A DNA stretch of 64,000 nucleotides, taken from contig NZ_JAFCKH010000006.1 of the NCBI RefSeq assembly GCF_018130505.1, positions 1 through 64,000 on the forward strand, read 5' to 3'. Origin of the DNA: Bradyrhizobium tropiciagri (lineage in GTDB: Bacteria; Pseudomonadota; Alphaproteobacteria; Rhizobiales; Xanthobacteraceae). Shown here piece by piece: positions 52,401-60,286 of this stretch. The notes under the pieces are model-generated. The model was not told the origin of the DNA. It did no database searches and worked only from the letters and a program-made list of their open reading frames with translations. How positions within the stretch are numbered: the first letter of the stretch is position 1; every line of letters starts with the position of its first letter. A program made the translations under genes and the position numbers.

Positions 52401-52719
52401 CGGCTTCCACGCCTCGTTCTTCACGGTGGCCTGGCCGACCGGCGAATTCGGCGGCATGGGCCTCGAAGGCTATGTCCGCCTCGGCTTCCGCAAGGAGATG
52501 GAGGCGATCGAGGACCTGGTGGAGCGCGAGAAGTATTTCCAGACCAAGGTCGCCGAGCTCTACGCCAACGGCAAGGCGGTCTCGATCGCTTCCGTGCTCG
52601 AGATCGACGAGGTGATCGATCCGGCCGACACGCGGCACTGGATCATGGCCGGCCTGCGCTCGGTGCCGAAGGTGGAGCCGCGGGGGACGCGCAAGCGGCC
52701 GTGTATCGATGCGTGGTGA
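49405..52719 (+). CDS. Single-chain biotin-dependent acyl-CoA carboxylase
   Basis: A 1104-residue enzyme with all carboxylase parts in one chain. Biotin carboxylase spans about 1-450 (IKAIAGGGGRGMRVV ATP loop, EANPRLQVEHTVTE). The biotin carrier lies at about 500-575, with Lys533 in ESMKMEH as the biotin site. The carboxyltransferase spans about 600-1095 (AGTQGHMNHKKIDRM, AGNAAMLGVCDVIIAT). The order matches the single-chain multidomain acyl-CoA carboxylases known from Rhodopseudomonas palustris and mycobacteria, which accept long-chain or broad acyl-CoAs. It closes the operon with CoA-transferase and importer and would carboxylate the CoA ester produced there. The acyl substrate is unknown. 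Confidence 0.92.
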   Translation: MSFKKLLIANRGEIAIRIARAAAESGLATVAIYPADDAASLHVRSADEAREVPGHGARAYLDIEAVIAAAKETGCDALHPGYGFLSENAALARRCAEEKIAFVGPSPEALDLFGDKATAKALAKKCGVPIIAGTSGATALDEARAFFASLGANAAVMIKAIAGGGGRGMRVVEDGTKLAEAYARCQSEAKAAFGSDAVYVERLIRKARHIEVQIIGDRHGATSHLWERECTIQRRNQKLIEVAPSPSLSDGLRARIIEAAKQLAAAARYDNLGTFEFLVDDEAEESKGEGEGAFAFIEANPRLQVEHTVTEAVLGVDLVRAQLAVAAGATLASLGLAQSTVPLPRGYAMQLRVNMEVMDEKGVTKPTGGTLNVFDLPSGPGVRVDTFGYSGYRTSAAFDSLLAKVIVHSSSAKWADVVHKASRTLREFRIGGVATNIPFLGAVLAHQSFARNKISTNFIDTHVAALVGAAKELAAPLVGVSEAAATKVAVAEAAPEGSLPVPAPLQGTIVVIEVAEGDLVRPGQQIAVLESMKMEHLVAAPHGGRVTKIAGGAGLTLMHGEPILFIEPAEVDGHTAEQEAAIDLDHIRPDLAELIARKAITLDENRPASVERRRKTNQRTARENVADLVDEGSFVEYGSLAIAAQRRRRKVEDLIKNTPADGLIAGVATVNAKDFGPEGARCMVIAYDYTVLAGTQGHMNHKKIDRMLTLTEQWRLPLVFYAEGGGGRPGDTDRLGMTGLDGPSFVQFARLSGLVPVVGIVSGYCFAGNAAMLGVCDVIIATRNASIGMGGPAMIEGGGLGVYHPAEVGPVSFQSPNGVIDILVEDEAEATTTAQKYLSYFQGAVKDWKAPDQRLLRRAIPENRLRVYDIRNVIDLIADEGSVLELRRDFGVGMITAFIRIEGKPFGLIANNPKHLGGAIDAPAGDKAARFMQLCDAFDIPIISLCDTPGFMVGPEAEKTAIVRHVARMFVTGASITVPLFGVVLRKGYGLGAQSMIGGGFHASFFTVAWPTGEFGGMGLEGYVRLGFRKEMEAIEDLVEREKYFQTKVAELYANGKAVSIASVLEIDEVIDPADTRHWIMAGLRSVPKVEPRGTRKRPCIDAW

Positions 52720-52760
52720 GGTGCGTGTAAGACGGTGTCTGGGGCGTACAGCTCCATCAC

Positions 52761-52865
52761 CGTCATCCTGAGGCGCGAGCGGAGCGAGCCTCGAAGGATG
52801 AATCGGCCCGGCTGGTGGCCGTCGATCCTTCGAGGCTCGCAAGAGCTCGCACTTCAGGATGACGG
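52761..52865. repeat. Palindromic repeat family C, copy 2
   Basis: CGTCATCCTGAGG...CTCGAAGGAT at the left is mirrored by ATCCTTCGAG...TTCAGGATGACG at the right. With the family A copy that follows, it fills most of the 308-base gap 52720-53027, in which I see no gene. Confidence 0.8.
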
Positions 52866-52892
52866 GGCTGACAGTGGAGTCACGGACTCGCT

Positions 52893-53015
52893 GTCGTCCC
52901 GGCGAAGGCCGGGACCCATAACCACCGGTGGTCGTTGTCGCGCGACGCTGGGGCCGCGAGCTTTTTTCAACAACACGATCCTGTGGCTATGGGTCCCGGC
53001 CTTCGCCGGGACGAC
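52893..53015. repeat. 123-bp palindromic repeat, family A, copy 4
   Basis: GTCGTCCCGGCGAAGGCCGG at the left is mirrored by CCGGCCTTCGCCGGGACGAC at the right. The core contains GCGCGACGCTGGGGCC, as in copy 1. It lies between the convergent carboxylase and monooxygenase genes, 12 bases from the latter's stop. Confidence 0.9.
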
Positions 53016-53027
53016 AGGTGGAGATAG

Positions 53028-54665
53028 CTACCCCAACCTCAACTCCGCGTACCCCTTTGCCGCGACCTCGTCGCACCGTGCCCGGTACGCCGGCGCGCTG
53101 CCGCTGTAGCGGGCGATGATGCGGGTCTGCTTGCCTTCGACGTTGCGGTTGATGCCGGTCATCCAGGAATCGACCTCGTTGGAGAGCAGGCCGACGCCGA
53201 GCGCCTTGACGTGGTCGGTCCAGCCGGCGGTGCCTTCCGGCGTGGCGTCGAGCAGCGTCAGGCCCTTTGCCTGCGCGAAGCGCAGCAGGCCGGTGACCCA
53301 GTCGACGCTGTATTCGATGCTGCGCGGGATGTTGCCGAGCGCGGTGTGCGGGCCCATCAGCATCATCATGTTGGGGAAGCCGTCGACCATCAGCCCGAGA
53401 TAGGTTTCCGGCCCGTGCTTCCACTTGTCCTTCAGCCGTGCGCCGCCGCTGCCGCGGACATCGATCGCATCGAAGCTGCCGGTGATGGCGTCGAAGCCGG
53501 TGGCGTAGATGATGATGTCGAACTCGAAATCACGTTCAGTGGTGCGGATGCCCGTCGGCGTGATCGTCTCGATCGGCGTCTCGCTAAGATCGACCAGCTC
53601 GACATTGTCCTGGTTGTAGACCTCGAAATAGAAGGTCTCGAGCGGCACGCGGCGGGTGCCGAAGCCGTGGTTTTTCGGGATCAGCTTGTCGGCCACCGCC
53701 TGGTCCTTGACCCGCTCGCGGATCTTGCGCGCGATGAAATCGCTGATCGTCGCATTTGCGCTGCGGTCGATCAGGATGTCCTTGAAATTGCCCTGCCAGA
53801 TGCCGAAGCCGCGCTCGCCATAAAGCTTCTCATAGTTCGCCTCGCGCTCGGCATCGGAGACCTCGAACGCGCCGCGCGGGTCGGGCGTATGGATGAAGCA
53901 GGCGAAGGTCTCCTGGCAGCGCGCGAAGATCTCGGGATAGGCGGCCTTGATCTTCGCCTGCGTTGCGGCGTCGATCTTGCCGTTGTGCAGCGGCGCGGCC
54001 CAGTTGGCGGTGCGCTGGAACACCGTGAGGTGGCCGACCTCGCTCGCGATGGTCTGGATGGTCTGGATGCCGGTCGCGCCGGTGCCGATCACGGCAACGC
54101 GCTTGCCGGCAAAATCCACCTTGTCCTTGGGCCAGCGCGCGGTGTGGAAGGACTCGCCCTTGAAGCTCTCGCGGCCGGCGATGCGCGGCAGCGTCGGCGT
54201 CGAGAGCGGACCGATCGCGGTGATCAGGAAGCGGCAGCTATGGCGCGCGCCGCTTTGCAGCGTGACGTCCCAGCTTCGCGTCTCGTCCTGGTAGATCGCG
54301 GACGCGACGCGGCACTCGAACTGGATGTCGCGGTGCAAATCGAACTTGTCGGCGACATGATTGCAGTAGCGCAGCGTCTCCGGCTGGCCGGCGAAATGCT
54401 CGGACCATTCCCATTCCTGAAGCAGCTCCTTGGAAAAGGAGTAGCCGTAGGAATAGCTCTCGGAATCGAACCGCGCGCCGGGATAGCGATTCCAGTACCA
54501 GGTGCCGCCGACGCCGGTGCCGGCCTCGAACACGCGCGCCTTGAGGCCGAGCTCGCGCAGCCGGTAGAGCTGGTACATGCCGGACAGGCCGGCACCGATG
54601 ATGATGACGTCGTAGTCCAGCGCAGCCGTCTGCGACGGAGTTGTGTCTTGACGCTGTGCGGCCAC
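53028..54665 (-). CDS. Flavin Baeyer-Villiger monooxygenase
   Basis: A 545-residue FAD/NADPH monooxygenase predicted to insert oxygen next to a ketone, giving an ester or lactone. FAD motif GAGLSG is at residues 24-29 and NADPH motif GTGATG at about 194. The Baeyer-Villiger fingerprint FxGxxxHxxxWP appears as FKGESFHTARWP between them. The conserved GVGGTWYWNRYPGARFD is also present. Divergent from the P450 gene over 232 bases, implying co-regulation. A cyclic or terpenoid ketone is a reasonable substrate class; the exact one is unknown. Confidence 0.92.
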   Translation of the reverse strand: MAAQRQDTTPSQTAALDYDVIIIGAGLSGMYQLYRLRELGLKARVFEAGTGVGGTWYWNRYPGARFDSESYSYGYSFSKELLQEWEWSEHFAGQPETLRYCNHVADKFDLHRDIQFECRVASAIYQDETRSWDVTLQSGARHSCRFLITAIGPLSTPTLPRIAGRESFKGESFHTARWPKDKVDFAGKRVAVIGTGATGIQTIQTIASEVGHLTVFQRTANWAAPLHNGKIDAATQAKIKAAYPEIFARCQETFACFIHTPDPRGAFEVSDAEREANYEKLYGERGFGIWQGNFKDILIDRSANATISDFIARKIRERVKDQAVADKLIPKNHGFGTRRVPLETFYFEVYNQDNVELVDLSETPIETITPTGIRTTERDFEFDIIIYATGFDAITGSFDAIDVRGSGGARLKDKWKHGPETYLGLMVDGFPNMMMLMGPHTALGNIPRSIEYSVDWVTGLLRFAQAKGLTLLDATPEGTAGWTDHVKALGVGLLSNEVDSWMTGINRNVEGKQTRIIARYSGSAPAYRARCDEVAAKGYAELRLG

Positions 54666-54897
54666 CTGGCGTTGCTCCCCGGATCAATGATTGCCGACAA
54701 GGCTAGCCGGTCTTGCCGTCGCCGACAAACATCGGAAAGCGGGGCTGCCATCGCGATTTGCCGGGGTTTAAGGCCTTTGCGCGACATTCCGTGCGGCGGA
54801 CCGCGCGCCCCGCGGCTTTACTCCGCCGCCGGATTCCCTCTATCGTCGCGGCGTCAAATCGCCCGCCAAGCGGCGACGGAACCAGCGGGAGGACGCG

Positions 54898-56121
54898 ATG
54901 GGAGAGGCGTTGCGCAGGCCGACATCCACAGATGTCAGCGATCCCCACCTTTACCAGGATGACACCTGGCGTCCGCTGTTCGCGCAGCTCCGCCGCGACG
55001 ATCCCGTGCATTACTGCGAGGCTTCGCCCTACGGCCCCTATTGGTCGGTGACGCGCTACGACGACATCTTCGCCGTCGAGCTGGATCACCAGAATTATTC
55101 CTCGGCCTCCGAGCTCGGCGGCATCCAGGTCGCCGACCAGCCGAAGGGGCAGGAGCGGCCGAGCTTCATCCGGATGGACCCGCCCGGCCACACCGCGCAG
55201 CGCCGTACGGTGGCGCCGATCGTGGCGCCGTCCAACCTTGCCAATTTCGAGACGCTGATCCGCAGCCGCACTGCCGCCGTGCTGGACGCGCTGCCGCGTG
55301 GCGAGACGTTTGATTGGGCCGAGCGGGTCTCGGTCGAGCTCACCAACATGATGCTGGCGACGCTGTTCGATTTTCCTTATCAAGACCGCGCCAAGCTGAC
55401 CTGGTGGTCGGACGTCGCGATCGCCAATGTCGAGTCGCCTGACGCCGTCGTGCATTCGGAGGCCGAACGCACCGCCGAGCTGATCAAGATGGGAGAGTAT
55501 TTCCGCAAGTTGTGGAATGCGCGGGTCGACGCACCGCCGACCTTCGACTTGATCTCGATGCTGGCGCATTCAGAGGCGACGCGGAATCTGGAGCCGCGCG
55601 AATTCATCGGCACGATCGGGCTCCTGATCGTCGGCGGCAACGACACCACGCGGAATTCGATGTCGGCGGGGCTGCTGGCGCTGTGCGAGAACCCCGAACA
55701 GTTCGAGCTGCTGCGCGCCCGCCGCGAGCTGATCCCGAACCTGGTCTCGGAGACCATCCGCTACCACACGCCGGTGCTGCACATGCGCCGCACCGCGCGC
55801 AACGATGTCGAGCTGGCCGGCCGCCTGATCAAAAAGGGCGACAAGGTGGTGATGTGGTACATCTCCGGCAACCGCGACGAGGACAAGATCGAGCGCGCCG
55901 ACGAATTCATCATCGACCGCGCCAAGCCGCGCCAGCATCTCGCCTTCGGCGCCGGCATCCACCGCTGCGTCGGCGACCGCCTCGCCGAGCAGCAATTGCG
56001 CATCCTCTGGGAGGAGGTCCTGCAGCGGGACCTGCGCTTCGAGGTCATGGGCCCACCGCAAAGGCTCTATTCCAATTTCATCCGCGGTATACGAAGCTTG
56101 CCGGTGAGAATCGTGAATTGA
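54898..56121 (+). CDS. Cytochrome P450
   Basis: Soluble bacterial P450 of 407 residues. The haem loop is HLAFGAGIHRCVGDRLAE with the thiolate Cys357. The I-helix has VGGNDTTRNS, and the K-helix ExxR is ETIR. GGNDTTRNS with the IHRCVG loop resembles CYP153-like and terpene/alkane hydroxylases, but family assignment needs alignment. No ferredoxin or ferredoxin reductase gene is adjacent, so electrons must come from elsewhere. GGGAGG precedes the ATG. It heads a unit with a GMC oxidoreductase and its small subunit. Confidence 0.92.
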   Translation: MGEALRRPTSTDVSDPHLYQDDTWRPLFAQLRRDDPVHYCEASPYGPYWSVTRYDDIFAVELDHQNYSSASELGGIQVADQPKGQERPSFIRMDPPGHTAQRRTVAPIVAPSNLANFETLIRSRTAAVLDALPRGETFDWAERVSVELTNMMLATLFDFPYQDRAKLTWWSDVAIANVESPDAVVHSEAERTAELIKMGEYFRKLWNARVDAPPTFDLISMLAHSEATRNLEPREFIGTIGLLIVGGNDTTRNSMSAGLLALCENPEQFELLRARRELIPNLVSETIRYHTPVLHMRRTARNDVELAGRLIKKGDKVVMWYISGNRDEDKIERADEFIIDRAKPRQHLAFGAGIHRCVGDRLAEQQLRILWEEVLQRDLRFEVMGPPQRLYSNFIRGIRSLPVRIVN

Positions 56122-56132
56122 TTATGCGTAGG

Positions 56133-56214
56133 CGTCATTCCGGGATGGTCCGAAGGACCAGACCCGGAATCTCGAGATTCCGGGTTCGATGCTTCGCATC
56201 GCCCCGGAATGACG
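56133..56214. repeat. Palindromic repeat family D between P450 and GMC genes
   Basis: CGTCATTCCGGG at 56133 is mirrored by CCCGGAATGACG ending at 56214. Inner hairpins CCGGAATCTC-GAGATTCCGG and GATGC-TTC-GCATC lie between. It splits a probable operon. Confidence 0.85.
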
Positions 56215-56238
56215 GGATGGTGAGAACAAGGAACAAGA

Positions 56239-57840
56239 ATGAAGAACGATCCCGTTGACGTCCTGATCATCGGCGCCGGCGCGTCCGGCGCCGCGGTGGC
56301 CTGGAGCCTTGCCGACACCAAGATGCATATCCTCTGCCTTGATCAGGGCGGCTGGATGAATCCCGCCGAATATCCGAGCACGGGCCGCGACTGGGAGGCG
56401 AAGTTTTTCGGCGAATGGTCGTCCAGTCCCAACGTCCGCAAGCGGCCCGAGGATTACCCGATCAACGACGACAATTCGCCGATCAAGGTGGTGAACTACA
56501 ACGCCGTCGGCGGTTCGACCGTGATGTACACCGCGCACTGGCCGCGGCTGCATCCGTCCGACTTCAAGGTGAAGACGCTCGACGGCGTCGCCGACGACTG
56601 GCCGATCGATTACGACGCGCTGACCCCATTCTTCGAGGAGAACGATCGCATGATGGGCACCTCAGGCCTGTCGGGCGATCCGCTGTCGCCGCTGTCGCAT
56701 CCGCCGATGCCGCCGCAGCCGCTCGGGCTATCAGGCCCGCTGATCGGCAAGGCGATGAACAAGCTCGGCTGGCACTGGTGGCCGTCGGACACCACAGTTG
56801 CGACGATGGACTACGAGGGCAGGGCGCGCTGCATCAATCTCGGCCACTGCACGCCGGCCTGCGCGCAGGGCGCCAAGGCCTCGACCGACATCACCTACTG
56901 GCCGCACGCGATCCGCGCCGGCGTCGAGGTGAAGACGCATTGCCGGGTGCGCGAGATCCTGACCAATGACGAGGGCATGGCGACCGGTGTCGTCTATTAC
57001 GACAAGGACGGCGTCGAGCAGTTTCAGCCGGCCGAGGTCGTGATCGTCGCCTGCAACGGCGTCGGCACGCCGCGGCTGCTGCTCAACTCGGTGTCGGGCA
57101 AGTTTCCGAACGGTCTCGCCAATTCGTCGGGCCTGGTCGGCAAGAACCTGATGTTCCATCCTTACGCGCAGATCTACGGCTATGTCGCCGAGCCGACCGA
57201 TTCCAACCGCGCGCCGCCGACCTGCCTGTGGAGCAAGGAGTGGTACGACACTGACCTCTCGCGCGGCTTCGTCCGCGGCTACGGTGTGCAGTTCGTGCGC
57301 GGCGCGGGGCCGGTGTTTGAGGCCGTGGTCAGCGAGCAGAAGGGCATCCTGCCCTGGGGCAAGGACCATCACCGCGTCTTCCGCAAGCTGAACGGCCACC
57401 GGCTCGGCTTCTCTGCGATCTGCGAGGACCTTCCCGAGGAGCACAACCGCGTCACGCTCGATCCGGTGCTGAAGGACGGTCACGGCATTCCCGCGCCGAG
57501 GATCGACTATACGATCAGCGAGAACAGCCGGAAGATGATGGACCACGCGCTGGCACGTGGCCGCGAGGTGCTCGAAGCCGCCGGCGCGACGGACCTCTGC
57601 GTCAACTCGCCGATCCCGTGGGGCGGCTGGCATCTGCTCGGCACCGCGCGGATGGGCACCGATCCCGAACGCTCCGTGGTCAATGAATGGGGCCGCTCGC
57701 ACGACGTGAAGAACCTCTTCATCGTCGACGGCAGCATCTTCGTCACCTCGGGTGGCGTCAACCCGACCTCCACCATCCAGGCCCTCGCGCTCTACATCGC
57801 CGATCAGATGAAGCAGCGCCTCGCCAATCTGTTCGATTGA
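56239..57840 (+). CDS. GMC-family oxidoreductase
   Basis: A 533-residue flavoprotein of the glucose-methanol-choline family, membrane-associated dehydrogenase type. FAD motif IGAGASGAAVAWSL is at about residues 12-25. The C-terminal active-site region is GGWHLLGTARMG with the likely catalytic His, followed by LFIVDGSIFVTSGGVNPTSTIQ. AAGGAACAAG precedes the ATG. The gene for a gluconate-dehydrogenase-type small subunit follows after seven bases. It probably oxidises the alcohol produced by the P450, passing electrons to a cytochrome. No signal peptide is visible. Confidence 0.92.
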   Translation: MKNDPVDVLIIGAGASGAAVAWSLADTKMHILCLDQGGWMNPAEYPSTGRDWEAKFFGEWSSSPNVRKRPEDYPINDDNSPIKVVNYNAVGGSTVMYTAHWPRLHPSDFKVKTLDGVADDWPIDYDALTPFFEENDRMMGTSGLSGDPLSPLSHPPMPPQPLGLSGPLIGKAMNKLGWHWWPSDTTVATMDYEGRARCINLGHCTPACAQGAKASTDITYWPHAIRAGVEVKTHCRVREILTNDEGMATGVVYYDKDGVEQFQPAEVVIVACNGVGTPRLLLNSVSGKFPNGLANSSGLVGKNLMFHPYAQIYGYVAEPTDSNRAPPTCLWSKEWYDTDLSRGFVRGYGVQFVRGAGPVFEAVVSEQKGILPWGKDHHRVFRKLNGHRLGFSAICEDLPEEHNRVTLDPVLKDGHGIPAPRIDYTISENSRKMMDHALARGREVLEAAGATDLCVNSPIPWGGWHLLGTARMGTDPERSVVNEWGRSHDVKNLFIVDGSIFVTSGGVNPTSTIQALALYIADQMKQRLANLFD

Positions 57841-57847
57841 GATCGCC

Positions 57848-58297
57848 ATGTCCGGAAGCAATGAACTGACCGCAGCGCAGCGCGCCGACCTCCGCACCGT
57901 CGCCGCGATGATCGTTCCCGAAAGCGCCGAGTACAGGGTGCCGGGCGCCGATGATCCCGCTGTTCAGGCCGACATGCTGGCGACGCTCGGCCGCGACACT
58001 GCGCCGGTCGCGCAGGCCCTGGATCTGTTGGCCAAGCTCGCCGGCAAGCCGCTCGCCGAGCTCGATGACGCCAAGCGCGATGCGGTGGCGGAGCAGTTTC
58101 GCGCAAGTGGCGGCGCCGCCGCGGCGACGCTCGTCCGCGTGGTGCTGCAATGCTACTACCGCGACGATCGCGTGCTGCGCTCGCTCGGCCTCGAACTGCG
58201 TGCGCCGTTTCCGAAGGGCCATGTGCTGCAGGATGGCGACTGGTCGCTGCTCGATCCGGTCCGGGCGCGCGGCGGCACGCTGCGGCGGGCGACCTAG
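57848..58297 (+). CDS. Gluconate 2-dehydrogenase subunit 3-like small subunit
   Basis: A 149-residue protein of the gluconate 2-dehydrogenase subunit 3 family, the usual partner of GMC dehydrogenases. Helical, with LTAAQRADLRTVAAMIVPES at the N-terminus and LQCYYRDDRVLRSLG in the second half. Many homologues carry a Tat signal that exports the complex; none is visible here, so this pair may stay in the cytoplasm. It is translationally close to the GMC gene and followed by an 80-base gap. Confidence 0.82.
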   Translation: MSGSNELTAAQRADLRTVAAMIVPESAEYRVPGADDPAVQADMLATLGRDTAPVAQALDLLAKLAGKPLAELDDAKRDAVAEQFRASGGAAAATLVRVVLQCYYRDDRVLRSLGLELRAPFPKGHVLQDGDWSLLDPVRARGGTLRRAT

Positions 58298-58377
58298 CCT
58301 GCCGGGCAGGGGCGGCGCGTAACCACTTGCAGTGGCAGTTCCCGGTCACCATCTGAGGAGACCAAAGGAATCTCGCC

Positions 58378-59397
58378 ATGCTGGATTTTACCTCAGATGC
58401 CGCCGGTGACAGGTCGTCACCGCGGACGGCCGATGCTGGCCCGGATGACCGGGCCTTGCTGGATGCCTATTCCAACGCCGTGATCGACGTCACCGAGCGC
58501 GTCGGCCCGGCCGTGGTCCGCGTCGAAACCGGTCCCAAGGTCCGCAATGCGCGCGAGCGCGGCGGGCTCGGCTCGGGCATCGTGATTTCGCCCGATGGCC
58601 TCGTGCTGACCAACAGCCATGTGGTCGGATCGTCGAAGGAGATCCGCCTGCGCGACACCGAGGGTTTCGTCACCGACGCCCATGTGCTCGGCGTCGATCC
58701 CGACACCGATCTCGCGCTGCTGCGCGCCGATGGCGCGCGCGATCTGCCCTATGCCGCGCTCGGCAATTCCAAGACGCTGCGGCGCGGCCAGCTCGTGGTC
58801 GCGATCGGCAATCCGCTCGGCTTCGAATCGACCGTGACCGCCGGCGTGGTGTCGGCGCTAGGCCGCTCGATCCGCTCGGTCAGCGGGCGGACCATCGAGG
58901 ACGTGATCCAGACCGACGCCGCGCTCAATCCCGGCAATTCCGGCGGGCCGCTGGTGGCATCGAATGCGGAGGTGATCGGCATCAACACCGCGATCATCAA
59001 CGGCGCGCAGGGCATCTGCTTTGCGGTCGCCAGCAACACCGCGCAATTCGTGCTGTCGGAGATCATCCGCCACGGCTACGTCCGCCGCGCCTTCATCGGC
59101 GTTGCCGGCCAGACCGCGCCGGTGCCGCGGCGCCATGCGGTGCTCGCCGGGGTCGAGAACAAGATGGGCGCATTGCTGATGCAGATCGAGCCGGACAGCC
59201 CCGCCGCGCGGGCCAGCCTGTTGCCGGGCGACGTCGTCATCAAGCTCGACGGCGTCGAGATCAACGGCGTCGACGACCTGATCCGCGCGCTCGATCACAG
59301 CCGGATTGATCGGACTTTGTCGATGGACGTGCTGCGGTTAGGCCGCCTCCGCGCGATCGACATCCATCCGATCGAGAGGAAGCCGGCGAAGCAGTGA
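58378..59397 (+). CDS. HtrA/Do-like trypsin-type serine protease without signal peptide
   Basis: A 339-residue protease. The catalytic triad is His81 (LTNSHVVG), Asp111 (DPDTDLALL) and Ser188 (NPGNSGGP), followed by one PDZ domain (about residues 235-330, with a PDSPAARASLLPGDVV core). Unlike DegP/HtrA, the protein begins with a polar 35-residue stretch and has no signal or membrane anchor, so it probably acts in the cytoplasm. It may be co-transcribed with the preceding GMC unit (80 bases), but no functional link is evident. Confidence 0.88.
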   Translation: MLDFTSDAAGDRSSPRTADAGPDDRALLDAYSNAVIDVTERVGPAVVRVETGPKVRNARERGGLGSGIVISPDGLVLTNSHVVGSSKEIRLRDTEGFVTDAHVLGVDPDTDLALLRADGARDLPYAALGNSKTLRRGQLVVAIGNPLGFESTVTAGVVSALGRSIRSVSGRTIEDVIQTDAALNPGNSGGPLVASNAEVIGINTAIINGAQGICFAVASNTAQFVLSEIIRHGYVRRAFIGVAGQTAPVPRRHAVLAGVENKMGALLMQIEPDSPAARASLLPGDVVIKLDGVEINGVDDLIRALDHSRIDRTLSMDVLRLGRLRAIDIHPIERKPAKQ

Positions 59398-59465
59398 GGT
59401 CAGTCCACATGAGGCGCGCGTTGCGCGTCCTTTGATGGGCTGAACGGCGGAGCATCATATCCGGT

Positions 59466-59491
59466 GTCGTCCCGGCGAAAGCCGGGACGAC
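59466..59491. repeat. Solo arm of repeat family A
   Basis: GTCGTCCCGGCGAAAGCCGG followed by GACGAC is a single 26-base hairpin, the arm unit of the 122-base repeats without core or second arm. It lies between the convergent protease and hydrolase genes. Confidence 0.8.
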
Positions 59492-59503
59492 ACTGTGGAG
59501 ACG

Positions 59504-60283
59504 CTACCGCAGCGCGGCCAGCAGCTCGTCCGGTTGCTCGACCATCATCATGTGCCCCGCGCCCGGCAGCACCACCGTGAGCGCGTTCGGTGTCGCCGCC
59601 GCGAGCGTCTTGCCGGCCTTGGCGGGGGTCATCATGTCGCGCTCGCCGAGAATGAAGGTCGCGGGCACCTTCACCGCGGCCGCGGCGGCAAGGCCGTTCT
59701 GATACGCGTTGCAGGCGTTGAGATCGTTGTACAGCACGCCGGGCTTGGCCTCCTGCAGCACGCGCTGCGCGCCCTGATGCATCCACAAGCCCGGCGCAAG
59801 GCTGCCGCCGAGTTCGGCCTTGAAGCCGAGGCCCCAGATCGAGACCATGTCGATCGCGGCGGCATCATTGGCCTCGGCCGCCTTCAGCAGATCGGGGCCG
59901 ACCGTCATGGTCGCGGCGGTGCCGATCAGCGCGAGGCCGGAGACCTTGTCGGGATGCCGCGCCGAGGTTTCGAGCGCGATCAGCGAGCCCATCGAATGGC
60001 CGATCAACCGGGCCTTCTGCGCGCCGGCCGTCGCGATCAGCGCGGCGGTCCAGTCGGCCATTTCGGCAATCGTCGGCAGCAGCTTGCCGGCGGAGCGGCC
60101 GTGGCCGGGCAGGTCGGGCGCCAGCACGGCAAAGCCGTGATGGGCGAACCAGCGGCTGTGCAACGCCCAGGTCGAGGAATCGAACCCGGCGCCGTGCAGC
60201 ATCACGACTACCGGCAGCGATGGGTCGAACGGCTTGCCGCCGGTCGCGATGAAGGTGTCTGCCCCGTTGACGGAAAGCTGCAT
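59504..60283 (-). CDS. Alpha/beta-fold hydrolase
   Basis: A 259-residue hydrolase. The oxyanion region is VVVMLHGAGFDSSTW; the nucleophile is Ser97 in GHSMGS; the acid is Asp216 (LGERDMM) and the base His244 (GAGHMMM). Cytoplasmic. It follows MetY by three bases and is probably co-transcribed with it, which suggests an ester or thioester substrate linked to methionine metabolism. A homoserine acetyltransferase-like role is possible, since that family has the same fold, but the sequence looks like an ordinary hydrolase. Confidence 0.85.
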   Translation of the reverse strand: MQLSVNGADTFIATGGKPFDPSLPVVVMLHGAGFDSSTWALHSRWFAHHGFAVLAPDLPGHGRSAGKLLPTIAEMADWTAALIATAGAQKARLIGHSMGSLIALETSARHPDKVSGLALIGTAATMTVGPDLLKAAEANDAAAIDMVSIWGLGFKAELGGSLAPGLWMHQGAQRVLQEAKPGVLYNDLNACNAYQNGLAAAAAVKVPATFILGERDMMTPAKAGKTLAAATPNALTVVLPGAGHMMMVEQPDELLAALR

Positions 60284-60286
60284 GTC

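Noticed and set aside
49405-52719. Carbamoyl-phosphate synthase as the identity of the large biotin carboxylase
   Set aside because: The shared ATP-grasp domain often causes this label, but the ESMKMEH biotin site and a full carboxyltransferase domain show a carboxylase.
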